Source: Gammaproteobacteria bacterium | Lineage (GTDB): Bacteria > Pseudomonadota > Gammaproteobacteria > Burkholderiales > Burkholderiaceae_B | Assembly (NCBI GenBank): GCA_030832095.1 | Contig: JAURJT010000045.1 | Coordinates: 1 to 64,000 of the forward strand | DNA length: 64,000 nt | Direction of reading: 5' to 3' | Part shown: positions 43,327-51,890 of the stretch, piece by piece | Numbering within the stretch: position 1 is the stretch's first letter | Layout: each line of letters begins with the position of its first letter | The notes under the pieces: model-generated | The model's input: only the letters and a program-made list of their open reading frames with translations | What the model was told of the DNA's origin: nothing | Database searches by the model: none | Position numbers and translations under genes: made by a program

Positions 43327-44322
43327 ATGAAAAATACATTCATCCGCCCTATCATAGCCAGTGCAACCCTACTGGCCGCTTGCTTTAGTGTGTCAACCTT
43401 TGCTCAGTCAAAGACTGCAGCAGAACAATGGCCAAGCAAGACAATCACGATGATTTCGCCCTTTGCGGCGGGCACGACAAGCGATGTCGTCGCTCGAATT
43501 TTCGGCCAGGGCCTGAGTAAAGTCTTGAACGTACCGGTCATCGTCGAAAATAAAGTCGGTGCAAGCGGCAACATCGGAATGGCCCAATTCGCGAAAGCCG
43601 CGCCTGATGGATACACCTTAGCGATGGGAACCATCACCACGAACGCAATCAACCAGGCGTTGTTTTCAAAGCTGCCGTTTGCGCTTTCTGATTTTTATGC
43701 GTTAGGTGTTGTTGGTATTACGCCTAACTTGCTTGTGGTGCCCGCGAATTCGTCCGTGAAGACAGTGGGCGACTTGGTGCAGATGGCGAAAGATAAGCCG
43801 GGCAAATTGACCTTTGGCTCGGCGGGCAACGGTACGACTGGGCAACTGGCGGGTGAGCTAATCAAGGTTCGCACCGGCGTTGATATGCTTCATGCTCCGT
43901 ACAAAGATGCGACACGTGCACTCACGGATCTTGCTGGAGGTGAAATTGACTTTATGTTTTATCACCCAGCCGCGGTGATGGCCTTGATCCAAGGTGGTCG
44001 TCTGCGACCGATCGCAGTTTCAAGCTCGACACGCTCAAGTGCTGCGCCCGATGTTATTCCGGTTGACCAGCAGGGCATCAGTGATTTTGATTTGGCGGCG
44101 TGGTGGGCACTTTATGCGCCGGCCGGAATCTCGCCTGAGTTGAAAGTGCGCTTACGAGCCGTGACACAAGACGTGTTGGCTGACCCGCAGGTCGTGCAGA
44201 CTCTAATTGCTCGAGGGTTCGAATCCAAGCCCTTGCGAGGCGATGAGATCGATGTTTATCTGGCCAAAGAGGCCGATAAGTGGGCAGAGATCGTGAAACG
44301 GGCTGGCGCGCGTGTTGATTAA
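43327..44322 (+). CDS. Bug-family tripartite tricarboxylate transporter receptor
   Basis: A 331-residue receptor with signal peptide cleavage near TFAQS, ligand loop SPFAAGTTSDVVAR and APDGYT. GGAG precedes the ATG. It is cotranscribed with the MmgE/PrpD gene, which suggests a polycarboxylate ligand such as a citrate analogue (inference). Confidence 0.9.
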   Translation: MKNTFIRPIIASATLLAACFSVSTFAQSKTAAEQWPSKTITMISPFAAGTTSDVVARIFGQGLSKVLNVPVIVENKVGASGNIGMAQFAKAAPDGYTLAMGTITTNAINQALFSKLPFALSDFYALGVVGITPNLLVVPANSSVKTVGDLVQMAKDKPGKLTFGSAGNGTTGQLAGELIKVRTGVDMLHAPYKDATRALTDLAGGEIDFMFYHPAAVMALIQGGRLRPIAVSSSTRSSAAPDVIPVDQQGISDFDLAAWWALYAPAGISPELKVRLRAVTQDVLADPQVVQTLIARGFESKPLRGDEIDVYLAKEADKWAEIVKRAGARVD

Positions 44323-44368
44323 GTTTGAAAAAGTGCGGGCACCTAGGGTAAGTGCTAGGCCTTTAGCA

Positions 44369-44397
44369 TTGACGAATGGCTGCTTGACTCCTATAGT
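44369..44397 (+). promoter_or_regulatory. Near-consensus sigma-70 promoter of ABC/BKACE operon
   Basis: TTGACG (44369-44374), exactly 17 bases, then TATAGT (44392-44397). Transcription should begin near 44404, giving a leader of about 94 bases before the binding-protein ATG. The boxes overlap an inverted repeat TTGACT-CCTAT-AGTCAA (44384-44400), so a repressor could block the -10 region. Confidence 0.7.
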
Positions 44398-44418
44398 CAA
44401 ATGGGCGTAGCCCGCGCA

Positions 44419-44436
44419 TTTGAGTTAGTACTCAAA
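44419..44436 (+). promoter_or_regulatory. Inverted repeat in operon leader
   Basis: TTTGAGT-TAGT-ACTCAAA is a perfect 7-bp stem about 15 bases into the predicted transcript. Its left arm also overlaps the right arm of a second inverted repeat (TCAAATG 44397-44403 / CATTTGA 44417-44423), so the folds exclude each other. Confidence 0.4.
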
Positions 44437-44497
44437 GCCGCTTTACGCTCTAAACGTGCGGTCCGTTAGGATCCCGACAATAAACCGAGGAGCAGCA

Positions 44498-45745
44498 ATG
44501 AAAGAAGCATCAAAATCACGTCGCCAGCTATTGCAAGCGGGTTCAGCCGCGGGTGCGTTGGCGCTGTTGGGCTTGCCTGCGATTGTGAAAGCGCAGAGCG
44601 ACAAAATCCGTATCGGGCATTTAACTCCGCTCACAGGGTTTTTAGGCCCACTCGGTGAGTACGGCACGATGGGAATCAAGCTAGCCGTCGATGAGGTTAA
44701 CAAAGCGGGTGGCATCACTGGTCGTCAGGTCGAACTCATTTCAGAAGATTCTGTGAATCCAGCCACGGCTGCAAGTAAAGCCCAGCGTATGTTTGAGCGC
44801 GATGGCGTGATGTGCTTGTTGGGTGAAATTAACTCAGCTTCTGGCTTGGCGATCAGCCAAGTGGCGTTGCGCAACAAAAAGATTTTTATCAATACCGGTG
44901 GCAACTCTGACGAACTGCGCGGCAAAAGCTGCAATAAGTTTATGTTTCACGTTGAGTGCGCAAACTCGATGTACGTGAACACGTTAGGTCGTGCGTTGCT
45001 GCAACAGGGGATGGTCAAAGGTAAGTCATGGTATTTCTTGACAGCTGACTATGCGTTTGGTCATGATCTCACACGAGTTGCAAGCCGCTTTTTGGCTGCC
45101 CAAGGTGGCAAGATCGCCGGCGAAGATAAAGTGCCTACCGACGCGACTGACTACTCAGCTTACATGTTGAAGATTCGCCAGGCTAAACCCGATATCGTGA
45201 TCTCTAACTTGGCTGGTACGCAGATCACCAGTTTCATGAAGCAGTACTCTGAGTATGGGCTGCCTTTCCCGATCGCTGGTTTTGGTTTTGACACCGCGTT
45301 GGCTTGGGGTGCCGGTGCCGATAACTTCTTAGGGACCTGGCCTGTGCCATGGCACCACGATGTTGATTCGCCAAGCTCAAAAGCGTTTGTTGCTGAATTT
45401 ATCAAGCGTCACGGCAAACCGCCTGAAAACCAAGCGTGGGGCGATTACACCGTCATGAAAATGATGGCTCAGGCCATGAATGACTTGAAATCGACTGACT
45501 CGATGAAAGTGATTGAGCACTTTGAAAAAGGTGCGCAGTTTGACATCATGAAGAGCCGCCCTGGTTACTTCCGTGCCTGGGATCATCAGCTGATGCAACA
45601 GATGTACACGCTGACACCTAAGAAAAAAGGTGCAGCCAAGGACAAGTGGGATTTCTTGCAATTGGGTGCCACGGTACCTAACGCCAATGAATCACTCGAA
45701 ATCATTGCTCCAACGCGCGAAGAGAATCCCTGCAATATTACTTAA
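44498..45745 (+). CDS. ABC transporter substrate-binding protein, LivK type, Tat-like signal
   Basis: About 415 residues from the ATG at 44498, preceded by GAGG; the frame is open upstream to 44456. The N-terminus has a twin-arginine-like SRRQLLQAGSAAG with cleavage after VKAQS. IRIGHLTPLTGFLGPLGEYG is the type I binding-protein opening. It should bind the substrate of the LivHMGF-type importer encoded downstream. A hairpin with T-rich tail follows its stop, probably reducing expression of the membrane genes relative to this receptor. Confidence 0.92.
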   Translation: MKEASKSRRQLLQAGSAAGALALLGLPAIVKAQSDKIRIGHLTPLTGFLGPLGEYGTMGIKLAVDEVNKAGGITGRQVELISEDSVNPATAASKAQRMFERDGVMCLLGEINSASGLAISQVALRNKKIFINTGGNSDELRGKSCNKFMFHVECANSMYVNTLGRALLQQGMVKGKSWYFLTADYAFGHDLTRVASRFLAAQGGKIAGEDKVPTDATDYSAYMLKIRQAKPDIVISNLAGTQITSFMKQYSEYGLPFPIAGFGFDTALAWGAGADNFLGTWPVPWHHDVDSPSSKAFVAEFIKRHGKPPENQAWGDYTVMKMMAQAMNDLKSTDSMKVIEHFEKGAQFDIMKSRPGYFRAWDHQLMQQMYTLTPKKKGAAKDKWDFLQLGATVPNANESLEIIAPTREENPCNIT

Positions 45746-45785
45746 GCGGGTTCACACTGCCTCTAAGCCTTTTGTAGGCTGATTC

Positions 45786-45827
45786 ACTCCCGTGATCTGA
45801 CAAGGTTACGGGAGTCGTTTTATTTTT
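45786..45827 (+). terminator. Intra-operon terminator/attenuator
   Basis: A 12-bp stem with two G-T pairs (45786-45797 with 45804-45815), loop TGACAA, then CGTTTTATTTTT. It sits between the binding-protein stop and the LivH-like start. Partial termination here would keep the receptor in excess over its permease. Confidence 0.7.
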
Positions 45828-45842
45828 ATGGTTTGAACGTCG

Positions 45843-46718
45843 ATGCAACTCATCTTTTTTTTAGAACAAATTTTGAATGGCCTCATGATTGGCGGCTATT
45901 ACCTGCTGATCGCGCTTGGGCTTTCGCTGATTTTTAGCTTGGGCGGAATCGTCAATTTGGCACATGGTGCGTTTTATGCGCTGGGTGCCTATGGCGCGGT
46001 CGTGTTGACGCAGTACGTTGGATTTGGTGGGGCGCTGGTACTTTCGCCCGTGTTGGTGGGGTTGTTAGGCATCGCGTTCGAGCGTTTTTTGCTGCGCCGC
46101 TTTTATCAAAGCGACCCGATTTTAGGTCTGTTGCTTACCTTTGGTTTGGCGATGATCGCCGAGCAAATCATTCGAATGATTTGGGGTTCTAGTCCGTTGG
46201 CGTACTCGATTCCGTCAGCGCTGAAAGGGCAGGTCGTATTGGGTGATTTTATTTACTCGCGCTATCGCCTTGTGATGTTGTTGGTGGTGATCGGTGCCAT
46301 GATTGGTCTTTGGTTTTTGTTGAATAAGACTGCCTTTGGTCGCGTGGTGCGCGCGGGTACCCAACGGCCCGATATGGTCGCCGTCTTAGGAATTCGTTTA
46401 AACCACTACATGACGGGCGCTGTGGTGCTGGGCGTGAGCCTGGCTGCGTTGGCCGGCGTGTTACTTGCCCCTCTTGCAGGTGTGCATCCTGCGATGGGTG
46501 CCGAAATCATGACAGCGGCTTTTGTTGTGGTGGTGATTGGCGGAATGGGAAGCTTTTGGGGTGTTGTGCTCGCCGCGGTGTTGGTGGGGGTTGTGCGAGG
46601 CATAACAACTTTCTTCTATCCGCCTGCCTCAGAAGCCTCAATGTATGTATTGATGATTTTGGTTCTGCTGTTGCGCCCGCGTGGTTTGCTGGGTGAGCGC
46701 ATTGAGCGATTTGAATAA
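45843..46718 (+). CDS. LivH-type ABC permease
   Basis: A 291-residue inner-membrane permease with about eight hydrophobic segments. LSLIFSLGGIVNLAHGAFYALGAY is the LivH signature, and VIGGMGSFWGVVLAA the typical late loop. It would pair with the LivM part of the downstream fusion to form the translocation path for a branched-chain amino acid, amide or carboxylate. It is separated from the fusion gene by 9 bases. Confidence 0.92.
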   Translation: MQLIFFLEQILNGLMIGGYYLLIALGLSLIFSLGGIVNLAHGAFYALGAYGAVVLTQYVGFGGALVLSPVLVGLLGIAFERFLLRRFYQSDPILGLLLTFGLAMIAEQIIRMIWGSSPLAYSIPSALKGQVVLGDFIYSRYRLVMLLVVIGAMIGLWFLLNKTAFGRVVRAGTQRPDMVAVLGIRLNHYMTGAVVLGVSLAALAGVLLAPLAGVHPAMGAEIMTAAFVVVVIGGMGSFWGVVLAAVLVGVVRGITTFFYPPASEASMYVLMILVLLLRPRGLLGERIERFE

Positions 46719-46727
46719 GAAGCTGGC

Positions 46728-49259
46728 ATGACAAACGTAAACACACAAAAATATTTGCCTCTGGGTTTAGCCCTGTTGGGGCTGCTGATTTCGCCTTTCA
46801 TCATGCGTGCACTGGGCTTGACCCCCGGTACCGCTACCGATGTGGTGATTTACGCCATGGCAGCCTTAGGGTTGAATCTGTTAGTCGGTCATACAGGCTT
46901 GACGTCTTTTGGGCATGGTGCCTTTTTTGGTATCGGGGCCTACGCTGCAGCGTTATCACAAAAGTATTGGTTCGAAGGGCAGATGGTCATGCCGATATTG
47001 TTCACAATCGTGTTTTGTGGGCTGCTTGCCAACTTGGTCGGTGCGCTGATTTTGCGCCGACGAGGTGTGTACTTTTCACTGCTGACCTTGGCGTTTTCGG
47101 CACTGACGTTTGCAATTGCCTTTCGCTGGACAGCGCTGACGGGTGGTGAGAACGGCTTGGGTAACGTTGTTCGCCCCGCAATGGGCGCTTTGCAGCTTGA
47201 TCAGCCTGTGCCTTATTTAATCGCCGTGAGCATCATCGGCTGGCTTGTCTTGTATCTTATTTGGCGCGTGTCGCGTTCGCCTTTTGGTCATGTGCTTGCG
47301 GCCATACGAGAAAACGAACAACGCGCCCAGTTTCAAGGCTATGACACGCAGCGATATAAATTATTTGCCTTCGCGATTTCGGGTACCGTCACGGCGCTGG
47401 CCGGTAGCCTGCTAGCGTTTCACTATCGCTTTGCCTCAGCGGATCCAACCTCGGTCACCTTTTCGGGTGAGTTACTGGCGATGGTCGTGATTGGTGGCAT
47501 GCACAGTTTGCTCGGGCCGGTGATAGGCGCATTTTTCTACATTCTGTTTCGCGAATATCTTTCAATCTGGACGCCTAATTGGCTGTTGTATTTTGGTTTG
47601 CTATTTGTCGGTTTTATTATTTTTTCACCCAAGGGTCTTGTGGGGGTCTGGGCGCAAATCAAAAAACGCTTTAAGCCCGAAAAAGAAACTGACGCAGCCA
47701 TGAGTGCCCGAAAAATTTATCAAGGGCTGGCGTTCCCCTCATTTTTACAACCCACCAAAGGCAACGGTGTTGCGCTTGAGGTGTCTGGCATTGCAAAAAG
47801 TTTTGGTGGGGTGAAAGCAGTCCGTGATTGCAGTTTGACTTTGCATTCTGGCATTCACGCCGTGATTGGCCCAAATGGTTCAGGTAAGACAACAACGTTT
47901 AACTTGATTTCGGGTATGTTTGTGCCGGATCAAGGCAAGGTGACCCTTTACGAAAAATCATTAACCGGTTTGTCGTCTGACAAAATTAGTCAGTCAGGCT
48001 TGGCGCGTTCGTTTCAAATTACGAATTTGTTTAAGGGTCTGACGATTTACGAAAATTTACGACTGTCAGTACAAGCGCGGCACAAAGGACACTTTAATAT
48101 CTGGCGCGACATTGACTCTTATCAGGTTGTTCACCAGCAAACCGCAGAGCTCGTGAAGTATCTGGGACTAGAGGGCATCGAACATAGTGAAGCCGCCAGC
48201 ATGTCGTATGGCGGGCAGCGTTTGGTTGATATGGGGATTGCGCTAGGTTGCCATCCCAAGGTCTTGCTGCTTGATGAACCCTTGGCGGGTTTGGCTGCTG
48301 CCGAGCGTGAACGGATATCAAACTTGATTCAAACAATCCAGCACCATATTCCAGTGCTGATTGTTGAGCATGATTTAGACCGTGTCTTGGGCTTTTCACA
48401 GAACGTCACTGTCATGAATGATGGCAACGTCTTGATGACCGGCACCCCTTCGCAGGTGCGCAGCGATATACGCGTGCAAGAAGTCTATACGGGTAAAGGG
48501 ACGCCGGCCATTCAGGCTAGAACGGCAGCGTCGAGTAAAGCTGAAGATGTGTTGTTGTCGTTCGACAAGATCAATAGCTTTTATGGCAAAAGCCACATCT
48601 TGAACGACGCATCGTTAAATGTGCGTCGTGGTGAGATTGTGGCTTTATTGGGGCGTAATGGTGCTGGCAAGTCGACCTTGCTGAAGGCACTCACTGGGCT
48701 TGTTGAGCCAGTCGGGGGCACCATTATGTTTGATCGTCAAAAAATCTCTGGGATGGCTGCGCCGGAGATCGCACGTATTGGTATCGGCTATGTGCCGCAA
48801 GGACGAGGCCTGTTTGCCGGTATGACAGTACGCGATAACTTTGCCCTCGGCAGAATGAATCGCGTGAATCCTGCCATTGGTGGTACCTACTGGACCGAAG
48901 AGAAAATCTTTGAATATTTTCCAAGACTCAAAGACCGCATGGACGTTGCCGCAGATTACTTATCGGGTGGCGAGCAGCAAATGGTCGCCGTCGCTCGGGC
49001 GTTGTCAGGCAATATCAAATTGCTGTTGCTTGACGAGCCTTTTGAAGGCTTGGCACCGTCTGTCATTAACGAGCTGTTTACGGTGTTCGATAAACTACGA
49101 AGCGAAGTTTCAATTTTGATTGTCGAGCACAATCTTGATTTGGTGCTGGCGTTGTCAGATCGAGTCTTCGCACTTGAGCGCGGTCAAGTCTTTCATGAAG
49201 GGCCTGCCAAAGCACTGCTAGACGATCTGGATTATCGTAAGAAGATTCTTTGGATGTAA
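46728..49259 (+). CDS. LivM-LivG-LivF fusion: ABC permease plus two ATPases in one protein
   Basis: An 843-residue protein with three complete modules. Residues 1-315 form a LivM-type permease (GHTGLTSFGHGAFFGIGAY and VVIGGMHSLLGPVIGAF). Residues about 345-590 form a LivG-type ATPase: GPNGSGKTT near 381, signature MSYGGQR near 492, LLLDEPLAG. Residues about 605-843 form a LivF-type ATPase: GRNGAGKST near 642, LSGGEQQM near 745, LLLDEPFEG. These proteins are normally two or three separate chains. The frame is continuous with no stop or shift at the junctions, and linkers of about 30 and 15 residues separate the modules. The importer would need only this protein, the LivH-like permease and the binding protein. 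Confidence 0.93.
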   Translation: MTNVNTQKYLPLGLALLGLLISPFIMRALGLTPGTATDVVIYAMAALGLNLLVGHTGLTSFGHGAFFGIGAYAAALSQKYWFEGQMVMPILFTIVFCGLLANLVGALILRRRGVYFSLLTLAFSALTFAIAFRWTALTGGENGLGNVVRPAMGALQLDQPVPYLIAVSIIGWLVLYLIWRVSRSPFGHVLAAIRENEQRAQFQGYDTQRYKLFAFAISGTVTALAGSLLAFHYRFASADPTSVTFSGELLAMVVIGGMHSLLGPVIGAFFYILFREYLSIWTPNWLLYFGLLFVGFIIFSPKGLVGVWAQIKKRFKPEKETDAAMSARKIYQGLAFPSFLQPTKGNGVALEVSGIAKSFGGVKAVRDCSLTLHSGIHAVIGPNGSGKTTTFNLISGMFVPDQGKVTLYEKSLTGLSSDKISQSGLARSFQITNLFKGLTIYENLRLSVQARHKGHFNIWRDIDSYQVVHQQTAELVKYLGLEGIEHSEAASMSYGGQRLVDMGIALGCHPKVLLLDEPLAGLAAAERERISNLIQTIQHHIPVLIVEHDLDRVLGFSQNVTVMNDGNVLMTGTPSQVRSDIRVQEVYTGKGTPAIQARTAASSKAEDVLLSFDKINSFYGKSHILNDASLNVRRGEIVALLGRNGAGKSTLLKALTGLVEPVGGTIMFDRQKISGMAAPEIARIGIGYVPQGRGLFAGMTVRDNFALGRMNRVNPAIGGTYWTEEKIFEYFPRLKDRMDVAADYLSGGEQQMVAVARALSGNIKLLLLDEPFEGLAPSVINELFTVFDKLRSEVSILIVEHNLDLVLALSDRVFALERGQVFHEGPAKALLDDLDYRKKILWM

Positions 49260-49275
49260 CTCTTTTGAGGCAGTA

Positions 49276-50064
49276 ATGACAGAAGCAATTTCTTTTCGAT
49301 TAGATGGTCAGCGTGCGTTAGTCACTGCGGGCGCACAGGGAATTGGGCGTGCGATCACAGAGGCGCTACTTGCCCAAGGTGCGCAAGTGCACGTGTGTGA
49401 TATCGATGCGGCGGCGCTAAAGAATGTGCGAGAGGCGTTTCCACAAGTCACCGCGACCTTGACGGATATTTCGAACGAAGTGCAGGTGGCAGAGATGTTT
49501 GCTGGCCTGAAGCAACGCTGGGACGGCCTTGATATCCTAGTAAATAACGCTGGCATTGCTGGCCCAACGGCGGCAATCGAAGATACCACCTTGGTCGAAT
49601 GGCAGCAGACGATTGATGTGAATCTGACAGGCACTTTCTTGTGTACTCGCAGTGCTGTCCCTTTAATGAAGAGCAAAGGTGGCAGCATCGTCAATATTTC
49701 TTCAGCAGCAGGTCGGTTTGGGTTTCCGTTGCGTTCGCCGTATTCGGCCTCAAAATTTGGTGTGATTGGTTTGACAGAGACCTGGGCGATGGAGCTCGGC
49801 CCTCAAGGCATACGCGTCAATGCAATCTTGCCCGGCATAGTTGAAGGCCCGCGTCAAGATCGCGTACTCAGCGCCAAAGCAAAATCTTTTGGGATTACGC
49901 TCGAGCAGATGCGCACGCGTGCGCTTGAACGGGTGTCGCTGCGTACGACGGTGACGGCTCACGATATCGCAGCTCAAATCGTCTTTATTTGCTCTAAAGC
50001 GGGTGCCAAGATCTCTGGGCAAAGCCTATCAGTGGACGGCAACGTCGAAACCTTAGTGCAATAA
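49276..50064 (+). CDS. SDR-family dehydrogenase
   Basis: A 262-residue classical SDR: cofactor loop TAGAQGIGRA, VCDID after strand 2 (acidic, favouring NAD), NNAG, Ser in VNISSAAG, and YSASK as catalytic Tyr/Lys. An insertion before the C-terminus (about residues 190-225, PRQDRVLSAKAKSFG) resembles dehydrogenases of hydroxy-acid substrates. It lies between the transporter and BKACE genes with short gaps, so it most likely oxidises a 3-hydroxy acid to the 3-keto acid that BKACE cleaves (inference). Confidence 0.9.
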   Translation: MTEAISFRLDGQRALVTAGAQGIGRAITEALLAQGAQVHVCDIDAAALKNVREAFPQVTATLTDISNEVQVAEMFAGLKQRWDGLDILVNNAGIAGPTAAIEDTTLVEWQQTIDVNLTGTFLCTRSAVPLMKSKGGSIVNISSAAGRFGFPLRSPYSASKFGVIGLTETWAMELGPQGIRVNAILPGIVEGPRQDRVLSAKAKSFGITLEQMRTRALERVSLRTTVTAHDIAAQIVFICSKAGAKISGQSLSVDGNVETLVQ

Positions 50065-50096
50065 TTCAACAATTTTATAATTCTGCGGAGATCGCT

Positions 50097-51023
50097 ATGC
50101 CTAGAAAAGTCATTATTACTTGCGCCGTCACGGGTGCCATCCACACCCCAAGCATGTCGCCCTATATTCCGGTCACGGCCCAAGAAATCGCTGATGCGGC
50201 GATCGGTGCGGCCCAAGCTGGCGCTGCGATTGTGCACTTACACGCGCGCGATCCGAAAGACGGTAGCCCTTCACAAGACCCTGACTTGTTCAAGCAGTTT
50301 TTGCCCCAGATCAAAGAAACAAGCGACGTCGTCATCAACTTAACGACTGGTGGTGCCCCGACCATGACGATCGAAGATCGCCTGCGTCCTGCTCATTACT
50401 TCAAACCCGAAGTGGCTTCGCTGAACATGGGTTCAATGAACTTTGGTTTGTATGACATGCTCAAGCGGTTTAAAACGTTTAAGCACGATTGGGAGCCTAA
50501 GTATTTAGCAGGTAGTGACGATCGTGTTTTTAAAAATACCTTTAAAGACATCGCTCATATCCTGACCTCGTGCAGCGAAAACAATACGCGTTTTGAGATC
50601 GAGTGTTATGACATCGGTCACCTCTATACCGCAGCGCATTTTATTGATCGCGGTTTAATCAAAGCACCATTCTTGATTCAGTCGGTATTTGGTATCTTGG
50701 GCGGCATTGGCCCTCATCCTGAAGATGTACTGCACATGAAGCGTACAGCAGATCGTTTGTTTGGTAACGACTATCAATGGTCGGTGCTTGGTGCGGGTCG
50801 TAATCAAACGCCGATCGCAACGCAATCGGCCACGATGGGTGGCCATGTACGTGTAGGCCTTGAAGACTCTTTGTGGGATGGTCCAGGCACGCTCGCAAAA
50901 TCCAATGCTGATCAGGTGACGCGTATGCGTAAGATCATCGAGGGTTTGTCGCTCGAAGTCGCGACTCCTGCCGAGGCACGTGAGATCCTCAAACTTAAAG
51001 GTCGCAATAACGTGAACTTCTAG
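50097..51023 (+). CDS. Beta-keto acid cleavage enzyme (BKACE, DUF849)
   Basis: A 308-residue TIM-barrel enzyme of the BKACE/Kce family. HLHARDP holds the zinc-binding His pair (about residues 47-49), and the late Glu ligand lies in GGHVRVGLEDSL (about 255-266). Family members condense a beta-keto acid with acetyl-CoA, yielding acetoacetate and a new CoA ester. Different members act on 3-keto-5-aminohexanoate, dehydrocarnitine, 3-oxoadipate or other acids; the substrate here is not evident. It is the last gene of the operon and is followed by a strong terminator. Confidence 0.92.
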   Translation: MPRKVIITCAVTGAIHTPSMSPYIPVTAQEIADAAIGAAQAGAAIVHLHARDPKDGSPSQDPDLFKQFLPQIKETSDVVINLTTGGAPTMTIEDRLRPAHYFKPEVASLNMGSMNFGLYDMLKRFKTFKHDWEPKYLAGSDDRVFKNTFKDIAHILTSCSENNTRFEIECYDIGHLYTAAHFIDRGLIKAPFLIQSVFGILGGIGPHPEDVLHMKRTADRLFGNDYQWSVLGAGRNQTPIATQSATMGGHVRVGLEDSLWDGPGTLAKSNADQVTRMRKIIEGLSLEVATPAEAREILKLKGRNNVNF

Positions 51024-51043
51024 ATCAACGCCCTGCAGCATCA

Positions 51044-51077
51044 AGCCCGTGCCTGTTGTGGTGCGGGCTTTTTTTTT
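51044..51077 (+). terminator. Rho-independent terminator of ABC/BKACE operon
   Basis: A 10-bp stem (51044-51053 with 51060-51069, two G-T pairs) with loop TGTTGT and a run of nine T. It lies 20 bases after the BKACE stop. Confidence 0.88.
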
Positions 51078-51257
51078 GCCATGCGCGACTCAAGTCCAAT
51101 TCGTGCATTTGTCCCTGTCAAAAATTCGAAAGCAGAAAACGCAAAACACTCCTGCAAATTGCAACGATTCACAAAAATAAGGCTCTACGGTTCTAAAACC
51201 GAATGTTTCATCGAGTCCACTTGTATAAAGGGATTTTAAACATTCATTAGTCCTTCG

Positions 51258-51722
51258 ATGCTTAACGTAACGTCGCTTGTAGAAGCCAGTCGTTTTAATC
51301 TTTCAATCTTGCGCTGGCCTCTGGCAGTCGTGCTGAGTGGCTTAGCGTTAGCGATTGCGCAGTATGTTTTGCTGGCAGCGCACCAGAAAGAGGAAGTTGT
51401 CTCGGAGTTTCAGGCGATCGCCGATCGCTTGCCAGCGCGGATTGCCGAGCGGTTGAAAGTCTACGAATATGGTTTGTTAAGTGCGCGTGGTGCGTTCGTT
51501 GCGGCGGGCGGAGTCCAGGGAATCACGCGTAGTAAGTTTCACGAGTTTAGCGAAACCTTAAATTTTAAAGACAACTTTGAAGGGGCGCGTGGTTACGCGT
51601 TTGTTCGAAGAGTGTCACGCGAAAGTGAAACTGAATTTTTGAAGGCTGCGCGCGCTGATGATCGTCCTGAGTTTCGCATTCGAGAGTTAGGGGCTCATGG
51701 TGGTGACCGCTTTGTGGTTTAG
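51258..51722 (+). CDS. Kinase fragment 1: TM and first half of CHASE domain
   Basis: 154 residues from ATG to TAG. LPLAVVLSGLALAIAQYVLL-like hydrophobic N-terminus, then the CHASE opening (RIAERLKVYEYGLLSARGAF). It ends inside a CHASE strand, so the piece alone is unlikely to sense anything. Confidence 0.4.
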   Translation: MLNVTSLVEASRFNLSILRWPLAVVLSGLALAIAQYVLLAAHQKEEVVSEFQAIADRLPARIAERLKVYEYGLLSARGAFVAAGGVQGITRSKFHEFSETLNFKDNFEGARGYAFVRRVSRESETEFLKAARADDRPEFRIRELGAHGGDRFVV

Positions 51723-51890
51723 TACATTGAGCCTGAAAGCGCAAATGCTGCAGCGATTGGGTTAGACATTGCCTCTGAGGGCAGTCGCCGTCAGGCAATT
51801 GAGTCTGCAATTGCAACGAATCGCGCGATCCTAACTGCGCCGATTCGCTTAGTTCAGCAGACTGATGCCGTTAGTTTTGGGTTTCTGTTT

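Noticed and set aside
44214..44227. GGGTTCGAATCC, resembling a tRNA T-arm
   Set aside because: It lies inside an intact Bug gene and no acceptor, D or anticodon stems can be built around it.
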